DNA of 15,262 bases from CAYJIL01 sp964370235 (GTDB lineage: Bacteria > Bacteroidota > Bacteroidia > Bacteroidales > Rikenellaceae). Positions 6,104 through 14,454 of the stretch are shown here, in pieces. The position numbers were made by a program, and so were the translations under genes. The notes beneath the pieces were generated by a model. It was not told the origin of the DNA and did not search any database. It saw only the letters and a list, made by a program, of their open reading frames with translations. The stretch lies in contig CAYJIL010000057.1 of assembly GCA_964370235.1 (NCBI GenBank), positions 1 to 15,262 on the forward strand, given 5' to 3'. How positions within the stretch are numbered: the first letter of the stretch is position 1; the number at the start of each line of letters is the position of its first letter.

Positions 6104-8287
6104 ATGGCAACTTTAAGATTTAAGATGGTTGAAAAGGCTATTGGAAGAAAAGCCTTAGATGTAAAAGCTCCAGAATCAAGACCAAGCGAATATTTTGGTG
6201 AAAAGGTTTTTGGTAGAAAGCAGATGCGCAAATATCTACACAAGGATGTCTATAAGGCACTAGTAGACTCTATGGATAATGGTACGCCACTATCTAGCGA
6301 GATTGCAGATCAAATTGCAGCAGGTATGCGCAATTGGGCACTAGAGATGGGTGCAACTCACTACACACACTGGTTTCAGCCGCTAACAGGTTCTACTGCC
6401 GAAAAGCATGACGGTTTTATCGACACAGACAATGTGGGTGGTGCAGTCGAAGAGTTTTCGGGTAAACTGCTTTTGCAGCAAGAGCCAGATGCTTCGAGTT
6501 TTCCAAATGGTGGTATTCGTAACACTTTCGAAGCACGTGGTTATAGTGCTTGGGACCCTTCGTCTCCTGCGTTCATTGTTGATACAACACTTTGTATCCC
6601 TACTATTTTTGTTGCATACACGGGTGAGTCGCTAGACTACAAAACACCACTTCTTCGCTCTGTGCGCCGAGTGAGTGATATAGCTGCAAAGGTTTGTCGC
6701 CACTTCGACCCACAAGTTACAAAAGTTAAATCGTTCCTTGGTTGGGAGCAGGAGTACTTCCTAATCGACGAAGGTCTTTGGGCTGTTCGTCCCGACCTAA
6801 TGCTAACTGGTCGCACACTAATCGGTCACGAGAGTGCAAAGAACCAGCAGCTAGAAGATCATTATTTTGGTTCTATTCCAAACCGAGTAATGAGTTTTAT
6901 GAAAGATCTTGAGTATGAGTGTCTAAAGCTAGGTATTCCGGCTAAGACTCGTCATAACGAGGTTGCTCCAAATCAGTTTGAGCTAGCTCCAATATACGAA
7001 GAGGCTAATCTTGCAAACGACCACAATCAGCTACTAGTATCGGTAATGAATGAGGTTGCTATCAAGCATGGCTTCCGTGTGCTACTACACGAAAAACCAT
7101 TCAAAGGTGTAAATGGTTCGGGTAAGCACTGTAACTGGTCTTTGGGAACAGATACAGGTATAAACCTATTCTCGCCGGGCAAAACCGAAGATGAGAACCT
7201 ACTATTTATTACTTTCCTTGTAAATACAATCATGGCAGTATATAAGAACAATGCTCTTTTCAAGGCAAGTATCTCTACTGCTACTAATACACACCGTTTG
7301 GGTGCTAACGAGGCTCCTCCAGCAATTATCTCTGTATTCCTAGGTTCTCAGCTATCACAAGTGCTAGACGATATCGAGAACGGTAACCCAGAGGCACTTG
7401 CACTAGATGGCAAAGGTAGATTCGAAATGGCAGGTATTTCGCACATCTCAGACCTAGTGATGGATAATACAGACCGTAACCGTACTTCGCCATTTGCATT
7501 TACTGGTAACCGTTTCGAGTTCCGTGCAGTGGGTTCTTCGGACAACTGTGCACGTTCGATCATCGTTCTTAATAGTACTGTTGCTCACCAGCTTGCAAAA
7601 TTTGAAGCAGAGCTATCAGATCTACTTGCAAACGGTGGCGAACTTAAAACATCTATTCTTTCTATCCTTAAAGGATATATCGCAGAGTGTAAGGCTATTC
7701 GTTTCGATGGTAATGGTTATAGCGATGAGTGGAAAGAGGAGGCATTTGCACGTGGTCTAGACTGCGAAACTTCGGTTCCAAAGATTATCGATAACTTTAC
7801 TTCGCAATCTACAATCGATATGTTCTCGGGAGTACTTTCGCCAGTAGAGCTACACGCTCGTAGCGAGGTATATTGGGAGATGTACACAAAGAAAATTCAG
7901 ATCGAGGCTCGTTTGTTGGGCGATCTTTCAATCAACCACATTATACCAGCGGCATCACGCTACCAAGCACTACTGCTAGAGAAGGTGAGCAACATCAAAA
8001 ATGTTATGCCAGCCGATAAGTTCGAGCAAATTGCAAAGAGCGACCTAGATGCTATTTGTGCAATTTCTGAGCACGTGAATATTGTACGTGAGCATGTTGA
8101 GAATATGGTTGAGCAGCGTAAGATTGCTAACATAATCGAGGATGAGAGAGAGAAAGCAATTGCTTATCACGACAACGTAGTACCAGAGTTTGAGATTATC
8201 CGCCGTCACATCGACCGCATGGAGCTAATCGTTGATAACGAAATTTGGCCGCTACCAAAATATCGTGAAATGCTATTCATAAGATAG
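6104..8287 (+). CDS. glnN: Glutamine synthetase type III
   Basis: Cytoplasmic enzyme joining ammonium to glutamate with ATP to make glutamine, the entry point of ammonium assimilation. At 727 aa it is the length of type III enzymes, much longer than type I (about 470 aa). GSIII-specific N-terminal blocks are clear: HYTHWFQPLTGSTAEKHDGF (86-105) and PDASSFPNGGIRNTFEARGY (128-147). Catalytic-fold motifs follow in order: GWEQEYFLID (213-222, metal-binding glutamates), RHNEVAPNQFELAP (283-296), GVNGSGKHCNWSLG (335-348, ammonium/glutamate site), HRLGANEAPPAI (397-408) and NRFEFRAVGSS (469-479). No tyrosine adenylylation site of the type I kind is apparent. The start ATG has no strong Shine-Dalgarno site, but MATLRFK followed by the conserved SEYFGEKVFGRKQM supports it. 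It probably has its own promoter and heads the nitrogen block. Confidence 0.96.
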   Translation: MATLRFKMVEKAIGRKALDVKAPESRPSEYFGEKVFGRKQMRKYLHKDVYKALVDSMDNGTPLSSEIADQIAAGMRNWALEMGATHYTHWFQPLTGSTAEKHDGFIDTDNVGGAVEEFSGKLLLQQEPDASSFPNGGIRNTFEARGYSAWDPSSPAFIVDTTLCIPTIFVAYTGESLDYKTPLLRSVRRVSDIAAKVCRHFDPQVTKVKSFLGWEQEYFLIDEGLWAVRPDLMLTGRTLIGHESAKNQQLEDHYFGSIPNRVMSFMKDLEYECLKLGIPAKTRHNEVAPNQFELAPIYEEANLANDHNQLLVSVMNEVAIKHGFRVLLHEKPFKGVNGSGKHCNWSLGTDTGINLFSPGKTEDENLLFITFLVNTIMAVYKNNALFKASISTATNTHRLGANEAPPAIISVFLGSQLSQVLDDIENGNPEALALDGKGRFEMAGISHISDLVMDNTDRNRTSPFAFTGNRFEFRAVGSSDNCARSIIVLNSTVAHQLAKFEAELSDLLANGGELKTSILSILKGYIAECKAIRFDGNGYSDEWKEEAFARGLDCETSVPKIIDNFTSQSTIDMFSGVLSPVELHARSEVYWEMYTKKIQIEARLLGDLSINHIIPAASRYQALLLEKVSNIKNVMPADKFEQIAKSDLDAICAISEHVNIVREHVENMVEQRKIANIIEDEREKAIAYHDNVVPEFEIIRRHIDRMELIVDNEIWPLPKYREMLFIR

Positions 8288-8318
8288 TAACACGCTCTTT
8301 TAATAAAGCTAAACTATA

Positions 8319-8378
8319 GCCGCACAGAGTCTTCCCGACAAGACCCTGTGCGGCTTTAGGCGGCAAAAGGGTTTTTTT
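8319..8378 (+). terminator. GC-rich hairpin after glnN, probable terminator
   Basis: GCCGCACAG (8319-8327) pairs perfectly with CTGTGCGGC (8346-8354). After one mismatch GTCTT (8329-8333) pairs with AAGAC (8340-8344), leaving the six-base loop CCCGAC. Only CTTTA follows directly; a longer T run (8372-8378) comes after GGCGGCAAAAGGG. The strong stem 31 nt after the glnN stop fits a terminator, though the imperfect T tract leaves room for read-through. The loop is exactly complementary to a loop ahead of gltB (GTCGGG, 8453-8458), so it may have another role. Confidence 0.7.
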
Positions 8379-8397
8379 GATGTGTGTTTTTAATTAT

Positions 8398-8489
8398 AGG
8401 GCAGAGTATATGTTTTAGTTAATGTATATTATGCAGGTTTGATGATTAATTAGTCGGGAAAATTAATCTGTTACCAACCTCTCTGCCCT
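8398..8489 (+). promoter_or_regulatory. Structured element upstream of gltB (nested inverted repeats)
   Basis: AGGGCAGAG (8398-8406) is exactly complementary to CTCTGCCCT (8481-8489). Nested inside are AGGTT (8435-8439) with AACCT (8476-8480), directly stacked on the outer stem, and GATTAAT (8444-8450) with ATTAATC (8462-8468) closing an 11-nt loop that contains GTCGGG. A weak TATA/TATA arm can form in 8407-8428. The 3' arm ends 16 nt before the gltB start. As RNA this resembles a riboswitch-like leader with a junction; as DNA the two 9-bp arms, 83 bp apart, could be operator half-sites. I do not recognise it as a known RNA family. Confidence 0.45.
8409..8441 (+). promoter_or_regulatory. Possible weak promoter of gltB
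   Basis: CAGGTTTG (8434-8441) matches seven of eight positions when compared with TAnnTTTG, counting the two free bases. TATG (8409-8412), 21 bp upstream, matches three of four bases of the -33 element. Transcription would start near 8448. If so, the outer inverted repeat could not form in the transcript made here. No better promoter was seen between glnN and gltB. Confidence 0.35.
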
Positions 8490-8505
8490 TTTATAGCCTA
8501 AATTT

Positions 8506-11500
8506 ATGATAGAAACAGGAAGATTTCCCGAAATTCAAGGTCTGTATGATCCTGCTAGAGAGAAAGATAGTTGTGGTGTTGGTCTAGTAATAAAGATAGA
8601 TGGTACAAAATCACATTCTATAGTAGATAATGCTCTACATGTTCTCGAGCACATGGTACACAGAGGTGCCGAGGGTGCAGACAATAAAAGTGGTGATGGA
8701 GCAGGTATAATGATTCAGATACCACACGAATTTATTCTTTTACAAGGTATCCCGCTACCCGAACGAGGACACTATGCAACCGGTCTTGTCTTTTTGCCAA
8801 AAGACGAACAACTCCAACGAGAGGCTATGCAGTTAATAAAAAAATCTGCCGATGAGTTGTCGTTAGAGGTTTTGCATATTAGAGATGTTCCCGTTAATAG
8901 CGATATTTTGGGAGCTGCTGCTGCCGAGTGCGAGCCAAATATTAAACAAATATTTATTGCAGGTGCATCGGCACAAGATTTACCTAGCCGAGTATACTCT
9001 CTTCGCAAAAGAATAGAACGTAAACTTATCGACCTAAATAACAACGATACATACATCGTATCGCTTTCAACTACAAATATTATATATAAAGGGATGCTTA
9101 GTTCGCTACAACTAAGAGATTATTTTATCGACTTAAGTAGCCCCTACCTTACTAGTGCTATTGCTCTGGTTCACTCACGCTTTTCGACAAATACTTTCCC
9201 GCGTTGGTCCCTGGCACAACCGTTTCGTCTGATAGGGCACAATGGCGAAATTAATACCATAAAAGGTAACCGTAGCTGGATGCACACGCGCGAATCGCTT
9301 TTGAGCTGTGCTGCAATAGGCGATATGGCAGAGGTGTGTCCAATTGTTCAACCCAATATGAGTGATAGTGCATCGCTTGATAATGTGCTAGAGTTTTTTA
9401 TTGCTTGTGGGCTATCGCTTCCGCACGCAATGTCTATGCTAGTTCCCGAGAGTCACGATAACGATAAAAACCCAATATCTCCCGACTTAAAAGCATTTTA
9501 TGAGTATCACAGTATATTTATGGAGCCTTGGGATGGGCCTGCTGCGCTACTATTTTCTGACGGTAGATATGCTGGTGGTATGCTAGATAGAAACGGGCTT
9601 CGTCCGGCTCGCTACTTTATAACGCACGATGGCGAAATGGTTATGGCATCGGAGACTGGTGTTATTGACATTGAACCATCTCGAATAAAAGAAAAAGGAC
9701 GTTTGCTACCAGGCAAAATACTAATGGTTGACACTAAGTTAGGCATTATTATTAGAGATGGGCAGATAAAACAATCGCTAGCTGCCGAACACCCATACCG
9801 AGATTGGATGGCACGAGGTAGAGTAATCCTAAAGGATATACCATCTGGTCGTGTTATCTCTAACTCAATAGACGATTACGATCGCCTATTACAAGTGTAT
9901 GATTATAGTAAAGAGGATGTTGAGGTTGTTATTAAATCGATGGCCGAAACAGGTGCCGAACCACTAGGCTCTATGGGTAATGATACTCCCCTAGCAATTC
10001 TATCGTCTAAACCACAAAGGTTGTTTAACTATTTTAGACAACAATTTGCACAGGTTACAAACCCACCAATAGATCCTATTCGTGAGGAGCTTGTTATGAC
10101 ACTTGCTAGCTACATAGGTTCTATTGATGGTAATATTCTAAAACCATCGGCAGATCACTGTAAGGTGGTGAAGCTATCTAGCCCAATTATTACCAATAGT
10201 GAGTTAGCTACGCTCAAAAACTTGCAGTACAAAGGCTTTAAAACGCTATCTATACCTATGCTATTTAATGCAAATGGTGGTAGCGATGCACTATCCGATG
10301 CAATCGAGGCAATGTGCAAGAGTGCTCAGGATGCTGTTGAGGCAGGTTATAACTACATTATAGTGTCGGATCGTGGTGTTAGCCCAGACTTGGCTCCAAT
10401 ACCTTCGGTGCTGGCTACGTCTGCAATTCACCATCACCTAATTCGAGTAAAGCGACGCTCACAAGTGGCTCTTGTTGTAGAAACAGCAGAGGCTCGTGAG
10501 GTTATGCACATGGCTCTAATTCTGGGCTTTGGCGCAAGTGCCGTAAACCCGTACTTGGCTTTGGGGGTTGTAGATAGGCTAACTGCTACGCACCAAATTC
10601 AACAAGAGTATAGCTCTGCCGAGTCTCACTACATATCGGCTCTAAACAAAGGGCTTAAAAAAATATTGTCGAAAATGGGAATTTCGACAATGCGTAGCTA
10701 TCGTGGAGCAAAGATTTTTGAGGCAGTTGGTCTTTCTCAAGATTTGATATCAAAATATTTTCATGGGCTATCGTCTTCGTTGGGTGGAATTAATCTAGAT
10801 ATTATAGCAGCCGAAGTGCTTGCACCGCTACACTTGGCCTATGGGCGAGACAAAGATAGTGAGCGTCTTTTGAAATCGATAGGTAAGTATTGCTATCGTG
10901 TCGATGGCGAATCACACGCATGGAATCCCGATACAATATCAACGCTTCAGCTAGCAACAAGATTGGGTAGCTATAAGAAGTTTGAAGAGTTTACAAATAT
11001 GATTGATAACAAACCACGCCCAACATTTTTGCGTGATATGCTATCAATCAAAAAAGGCGATGCTATACCTATCGAAGAGGTTGAGCCTATCGAGTCTATT
11101 ATGAGTCGCTTTGTGACAGGTGCTATGTCTTTTGGTTCTATATCAAAAGAGGCACACGAGGCTATGGCAGTTGCTATGAACATAATTGGCGGCAAGAGCA
11201 ACACGGGCGAAGGTGGCGAAGAGGCATCTCGAAATGTTGTTGGTGCCGATGGTATCGATCGTCGCAATAATATCAAACAAGTTGCATCGGGTCGCTTTGG
11301 TGTGTCTGCCGACTACCTAAGCTATGCCGATGAGATTCAGATAAAAGTGGCGCAAGGTGCCAAACCGGGCGAGGGTGGACAGCTACCGGGCTACAAAGTA
11401 GACGAGGTAATTGCAAAAGCTCGTCATGCTATACCGGGTATCTCGCTAATTTCGCCACCACCACATCACGATATATATTCTATCGAGGATCTTTCTCAGC

Positions 11501-13017
11501 TAATATTCGACTTAAAGAACGTAAACCCTCGTGCTCGCATTAGTGTTAAGCTAGTGAGCGAGACGGGAGTAGGTATTATTGCTGCAGGTGTAGCAAAGGC
11601 AAAAGCCGATATGATACTTATTTCGGGTGGCGATGGAGGTACGGGTGCTAGCCCAATAAGTTCGATTTACCATGCTGGTTTACCTGTCGAGCTTGGTTTG
11701 GCCGAAGTGCAGCAAACTCTGCTACTAAATAACTTGCGAGGCAAGGTGCGTTTGCAGGCCGATGGTCAAATAAAAACTGGTCGAGACATTATTGTGGCGG
11801 CTATCTTGGGTGCCGAAGAGTTTGGTTTTGCAACTAGTGCACTCATAGTTTTGGGTTGTGTGATGATGCGTAAGTGCCACGAAAACACATGCCCTGTGGG
11901 AGTTGCTACGCAAAATGAACGTTTGCGAGGTAACTTTAGAGGTGCTGCCGATTATCTTGTTAACTTTTTTAGGTTCTTGGCCGAGCAAACTCGTGAACAT
12001 CTTGCCGCTATGGGCTATCGCTCGATAGACGAAATTGTGGGGCAAACACACTTGCTTGAGGCAAAGCAATATCTTGACGATAATAAGTTATCGAGCATTA
12101 ATCTCGATAAACTACTATACAAGCCACAAGTAGCAGATGAAGTATCTTTGCTTTGTAACACCAAGCAAGATCACCATATTGATACTATACTCGATCGCAA
12201 GTTGATTGGTATGCTTGCTCCTTCGCTAAGTAGTGGTCACCCTTCACGTTTGGTGTTCCCTATTGCAAATACCGACCGTTCGGTTGGAGCCATGTTAGCA
12301 GGCGAAATAGCACACTTATACCCATACAAAGGTTTGGCAGACGATACCATAAATATTACATTCAAAGGTTCGGCAGGTCAGAGTTTTGGTGCATTCTTGC
12401 CAAAGGGTGTAACTTTTGACCTCAAAGGCGATGCTAACGATTATGTTGGTAAGTCGCTATCGGGTGGTCGCATCATCATTACACCTCCTAATGGTAGTAC
12501 TTTTGCTCCCGAAGATAATATAATTGTGGGTAATACTCTGTTGTATGGAGCAACCTCTGGCGAAATGTATGCTGCTGGAGCTGCTGGTGAGCGCTTTGCT
12601 GTGCGAAATAGTGGAGCAACGGCAGTAGTTGAGGGTGTTGGTGACCATTGCTGTGAGTATATGACAGCGGGTCGTGTTGTTGTGCTTGGTAAAACGGGGC
12701 GTAACTTTGCTGCTGGTATGAGTGGTGGTGTAGCCTATGTTTGGAATAAATTAGGTACTTTTGACTATTTTTGTAATATGGGGATGGTTGAGTTGTCGCT
12801 AGTAGAGGATAGTGCCGACGAAAAAGAGCTACTGTCGTTGATTAAGGCTCACTACAACTATACGGGTAGCCCACTAGCTGCAAGAATGCTAGCCTCGTGG
12901 AATAGCTACCAAGGCGAATTCATTAAAGTAATGCCATTTGAATATAAGCGAGTGCTTGCGGCACAAAGGCTAGCCGAGCTAGAGGCAAAAATTGCAAGAG
13001 TTGAACGTGACTATTAG
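8506..13017 (+). CDS. gltB: Glutamate synthase (GOGAT) large subunit
   Basis: Large (alpha) subunit of glutamate synthase, 1503 aa, the usual length. It hydrolyses glutamine and passes the ammonia through an internal tunnel to 2-oxoglutarate, giving two glutamates with electrons supplied by GltD. Domain 1 is a class II (Ntn) glutaminase: SCGVG places the nucleophile at Cys23 after a 22-residue propeptide, with RFSTNTFPRW (225-234) and GHNGEINT (244-251). The central linking domain contains RQQFAQVTNPPIDPIREEL (from 511). The FMN/synthase domain starts near 866 (SRFVTGAMSFGSIS) and has ISGGDGGTGASP and LQADGQIKTGRD. Cys1118, Cys1124 and Cys1129 are the expected [3Fe-4S] ligands. The C-terminal GXGXG helix domain spans about 1240-1480 (GATSGEMYAAGAAGERFAV). 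No frameshift or missing key residue seen. The ATG follows an AT-rich leader without a strong Shine-Dalgarno site. Confidence 0.97.
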   Translation: MIETGRFPEIQGLYDPAREKDSCGVGLVIKIDGTKSHSIVDNALHVLEHMVHRGAEGADNKSGDGAGIMIQIPHEFILLQGIPLPERGHYATGLVFLPKDEQLQREAMQLIKKSADELSLEVLHIRDVPVNSDILGAAAAECEPNIKQIFIAGASAQDLPSRVYSLRKRIERKLIDLNNNDTYIVSLSTTNIIYKGMLSSLQLRDYFIDLSSPYLTSAIALVHSRFSTNTFPRWSLAQPFRLIGHNGEINTIKGNRSWMHTRESLLSCAAIGDMAEVCPIVQPNMSDSASLDNVLEFFIACGLSLPHAMSMLVPESHDNDKNPISPDLKAFYEYHSIFMEPWDGPAALLFSDGRYAGGMLDRNGLRPARYFITHDGEMVMASETGVIDIEPSRIKEKGRLLPGKILMVDTKLGIIIRDGQIKQSLAAEHPYRDWMARGRVILKDIPSGRVISNSIDDYDRLLQVYDYSKEDVEVVIKSMAETGAEPLGSMGNDTPLAILSSKPQRLFNYFRQQFAQVTNPPIDPIREELVMTLASYIGSIDGNILKPSADHCKVVKLSSPIITNSELATLKNLQYKGFKTLSIPMLFNANGGSDALSDAIEAMCKSAQDAVEAGYNYIIVSDRGVSPDLAPIPSVLATSAIHHHLIRVKRRSQVALVVETAEAREVMHMALILGFGASAVNPYLALGVVDRLTATHQIQQEYSSAESHYISALNKGLKKILSKMGISTMRSYRGAKIFEAVGLSQDLISKYFHGLSSSLGGINLDIIAAEVLAPLHLAYGRDKDSERLLKSIGKYCYRVDGESHAWNPDTISTLQLATRLGSYKKFEEFTNMIDNKPRPTFLRDMLSIKKGDAIPIEEVEPIESIMSRFVTGAMSFGSISKEAHEAMAVAMNIIGGKSNTGEGGEEASRNVVGADGIDRRNNIKQVASGRFGVSADYLSYADEIQIKVAQGAKPGEGGQLPGYKVDEVIAKARHAIPGISLISPPPHHDIYSIEDLSQLIFDLKNVNPRARISVKLVSETGVGIIAAGVAKAKADMILISGGDGGTGASPISSIYHAGLPVELGLAEVQQTLLLNNLRGKVRLQADGQIKTGRDIIVAAILGAEEFGFATSALIVLGCVMMRKCHENTCPVGVATQNERLRGNFRGAADYLVNFFRFLAEQTREHLAAMGYRSIDEIVGQTHLLEAKQYLDDNKLSSINLDKLLYKPQVADEVSLLCNTKQDHHIDTILDRKLIGMLAPSLSSGHPSRLVFPIANTDRSVGAMLAGEIAHLYPYKGLADDTINITFKGSAGQSFGAFLPKGVTFDLKGDANDYVGKSLSGGRIIITPPNGSTFAPEDNIIVGNTLLYGATSGEMYAAGAAGERFAVRNSGATAVVEGVGDHCCEYMTAGRVVVLGKTGRNFAAGMSGGVAYVWNKLGTFDYFCNMGMVELSLVEDSADEKELLSLIKAHYNYTGSPLAARMLASWNSYQGEFIKVMPFEYKRVLAAQRLAELEAKIARVERDY

Positions 13018-13035
13018 AGAAAGGAGATAAATATA

Positions 13036-14448
13036 ATGGGAAATCCAAAAGCATTTCTAAATATAAAGCGCAAAGATGGTGGCTATCGTCCTGTTTATGA
13101 TAGAATGAACGACTATGCCGAAGTAGAGCAGACGCTAAACATTGAGGATCGCAAGCAACAAGCATCAAGATGTATGGAGTGTGGCGTGCCTTTTTGCCAC
13201 AAAGCGTGCCCGCTAGGCAATATTCAGCCCGAATGGCAAGATCTATTATATAAAGGTAACTTTAAGGGTGCCTATGAGTTACTAAGTTCAACTAACGATT
13301 TTCCCGAATTTACGGGGCGCATTTGCCCTGCTCTGTGTGAAAAATCGTGTGTATTGGCACTTGTCGACGACGCTGTAACTATTAGAGAAAACGAAGCTGC
13401 ATTAGCCGAGAATGCTTTTGCTTATGGTTATGTAGTGCCACGAGTAGTAAGCAAGCGTAGTGGTAAGAGTGTGGCAGTAGTAGGCAGTGGGCCAGCTGGT
13501 TTGGTGGCAGCAAGTAGGTTAAATCAAATGGGACACAGTGTAACGGTGTACGAAAAAGACGAGTATGTCGGTGGGCTTTTGCGACTAGGGATACCCGATT
13601 TTAAACTCAACAAAGCAGTTGTAGAGCGCAGAGTCGATATTCTACAAAAAGAGGGCATTCGATTTGTATGCTCAACTCAAGTAGGCCGTGATATAAGTTA
13701 CGAGCAGTTAAAGAGCGATTTTGATGCAATAGTGTTAACTGTTGGTTGTTCTGTACCACGTAATTTAGATGTACAAGGTCGCCAGCTAGATGGTGTGCAC
13801 TTGGCATTAGATATGCTAAAGATGCAAAATCGTATTGTTAGTGGTGCCGACATTCAATCTGTAATAAACGCCAAAGGCAAAAAAGTAGTTGTAATTGGTG
13901 GTGGAGATACTGGGTCAGACTGCGTGGGTACTTCTATTCGCCAAAAAGCTGTTTCGGTAATGCAGATTGAGATTATGCCTAAGCCGCCCGAGGTAGAGAA
14001 TCCTCAAACTCCGTGGCCTGCATATCCACAAATATTGCGCACATCTTCTTCGCATCTCGAGGGGTGTGAACGTGAGTGGTCGCTATCAACCCGTCGTTTT
14101 GTAGGCACTGGTGATAAGTTGTGTGGTGTCGAAGTAGAGAGAGTAGAGTGGGTAAAAGACCAAACAGGCCGCATGAGTGCTCAGCCAACGGGCGAAATTC
14201 GAGTTTTGGAGGCCGACTTAGTGTTGTTAGCCATGGGCTTTGTGGCTGTTGAATCCGAGGGTATTATTGCACAATCGGGTGTTGAGTTAACTCCCCAAGG
14301 CAATATAATGGTTGACGATAGAGGCCAAACTTCTGTCGAAGGGCTTTTTGCTGCTGGTGATAGCGCTATGGGGGCATCGCTTGTTGTAAGAGCAATGGCG
14401 TCGGCTCGAGACATGGCAATAGCTGTTGATGAATATTTAACTAAATAA
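13036..14448 (+). CDS. gltD: Glutamate synthase small subunit (NAD(P)H oxidoreductase)
   Basis: Small (beta) subunit of glutamate synthase, 470 aa. It takes electrons from NAD(P)H through FAD and iron-sulfur clusters to the large subunit. The N-terminal [4Fe-4S] domain shows Cys46, Cys49, Cys54, Cys58 (CMECGVPFCHKACPLGNIQP) and Cys97, Cys101, Cys105 (GRICPALCEKSC). The FAD-binding GxGxxG is at 148-156 (AVVGSGPAGLVAAS), with acidic E173 at the end of the second strand. The nicotinamide-nucleotide site is VVVIGGGDTGSDCVGTS (284-300). The C-terminal FAD motif is GLFAAGDSAMGASLVVRA. A good Shine-Dalgarno sequence, AAAGGAGA, lies about 9 nt before the ATG and 1-2 nt after the gltB stop, giving an 18-nt gene gap and an obvious operon with gltB. 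Related proteins (NfnA-like or dihydropyrimidine dehydrogenase subunit) are excluded mainly by this partner. Confidence 0.96.
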   Translation: MGNPKAFLNIKRKDGGYRPVYDRMNDYAEVEQTLNIEDRKQQASRCMECGVPFCHKACPLGNIQPEWQDLLYKGNFKGAYELLSSTNDFPEFTGRICPALCEKSCVLALVDDAVTIRENEAALAENAFAYGYVVPRVVSKRSGKSVAVVGSGPAGLVAASRLNQMGHSVTVYEKDEYVGGLLRLGIPDFKLNKAVVERRVDILQKEGIRFVCSTQVGRDISYEQLKSDFDAIVLTVGCSVPRNLDVQGRQLDGVHLALDMLKMQNRIVSGADIQSVINAKGKKVVVIGGGDTGSDCVGTSIRQKAVSVMQIEIMPKPPEVENPQTPWPAYPQILRTSSSHLEGCEREWSLSTRRFVGTGDKLCGVEVERVEWVKDQTGRMSAQPTGEIRVLEADLVLLAMGFVAVESEGIIAQSGVELTPQGNIMVDDRGQTSVEGLFAAGDSAMGASLVVRAMASARDMAIAVDEYLTK

Positions 14449-14454
14449 GATAAT

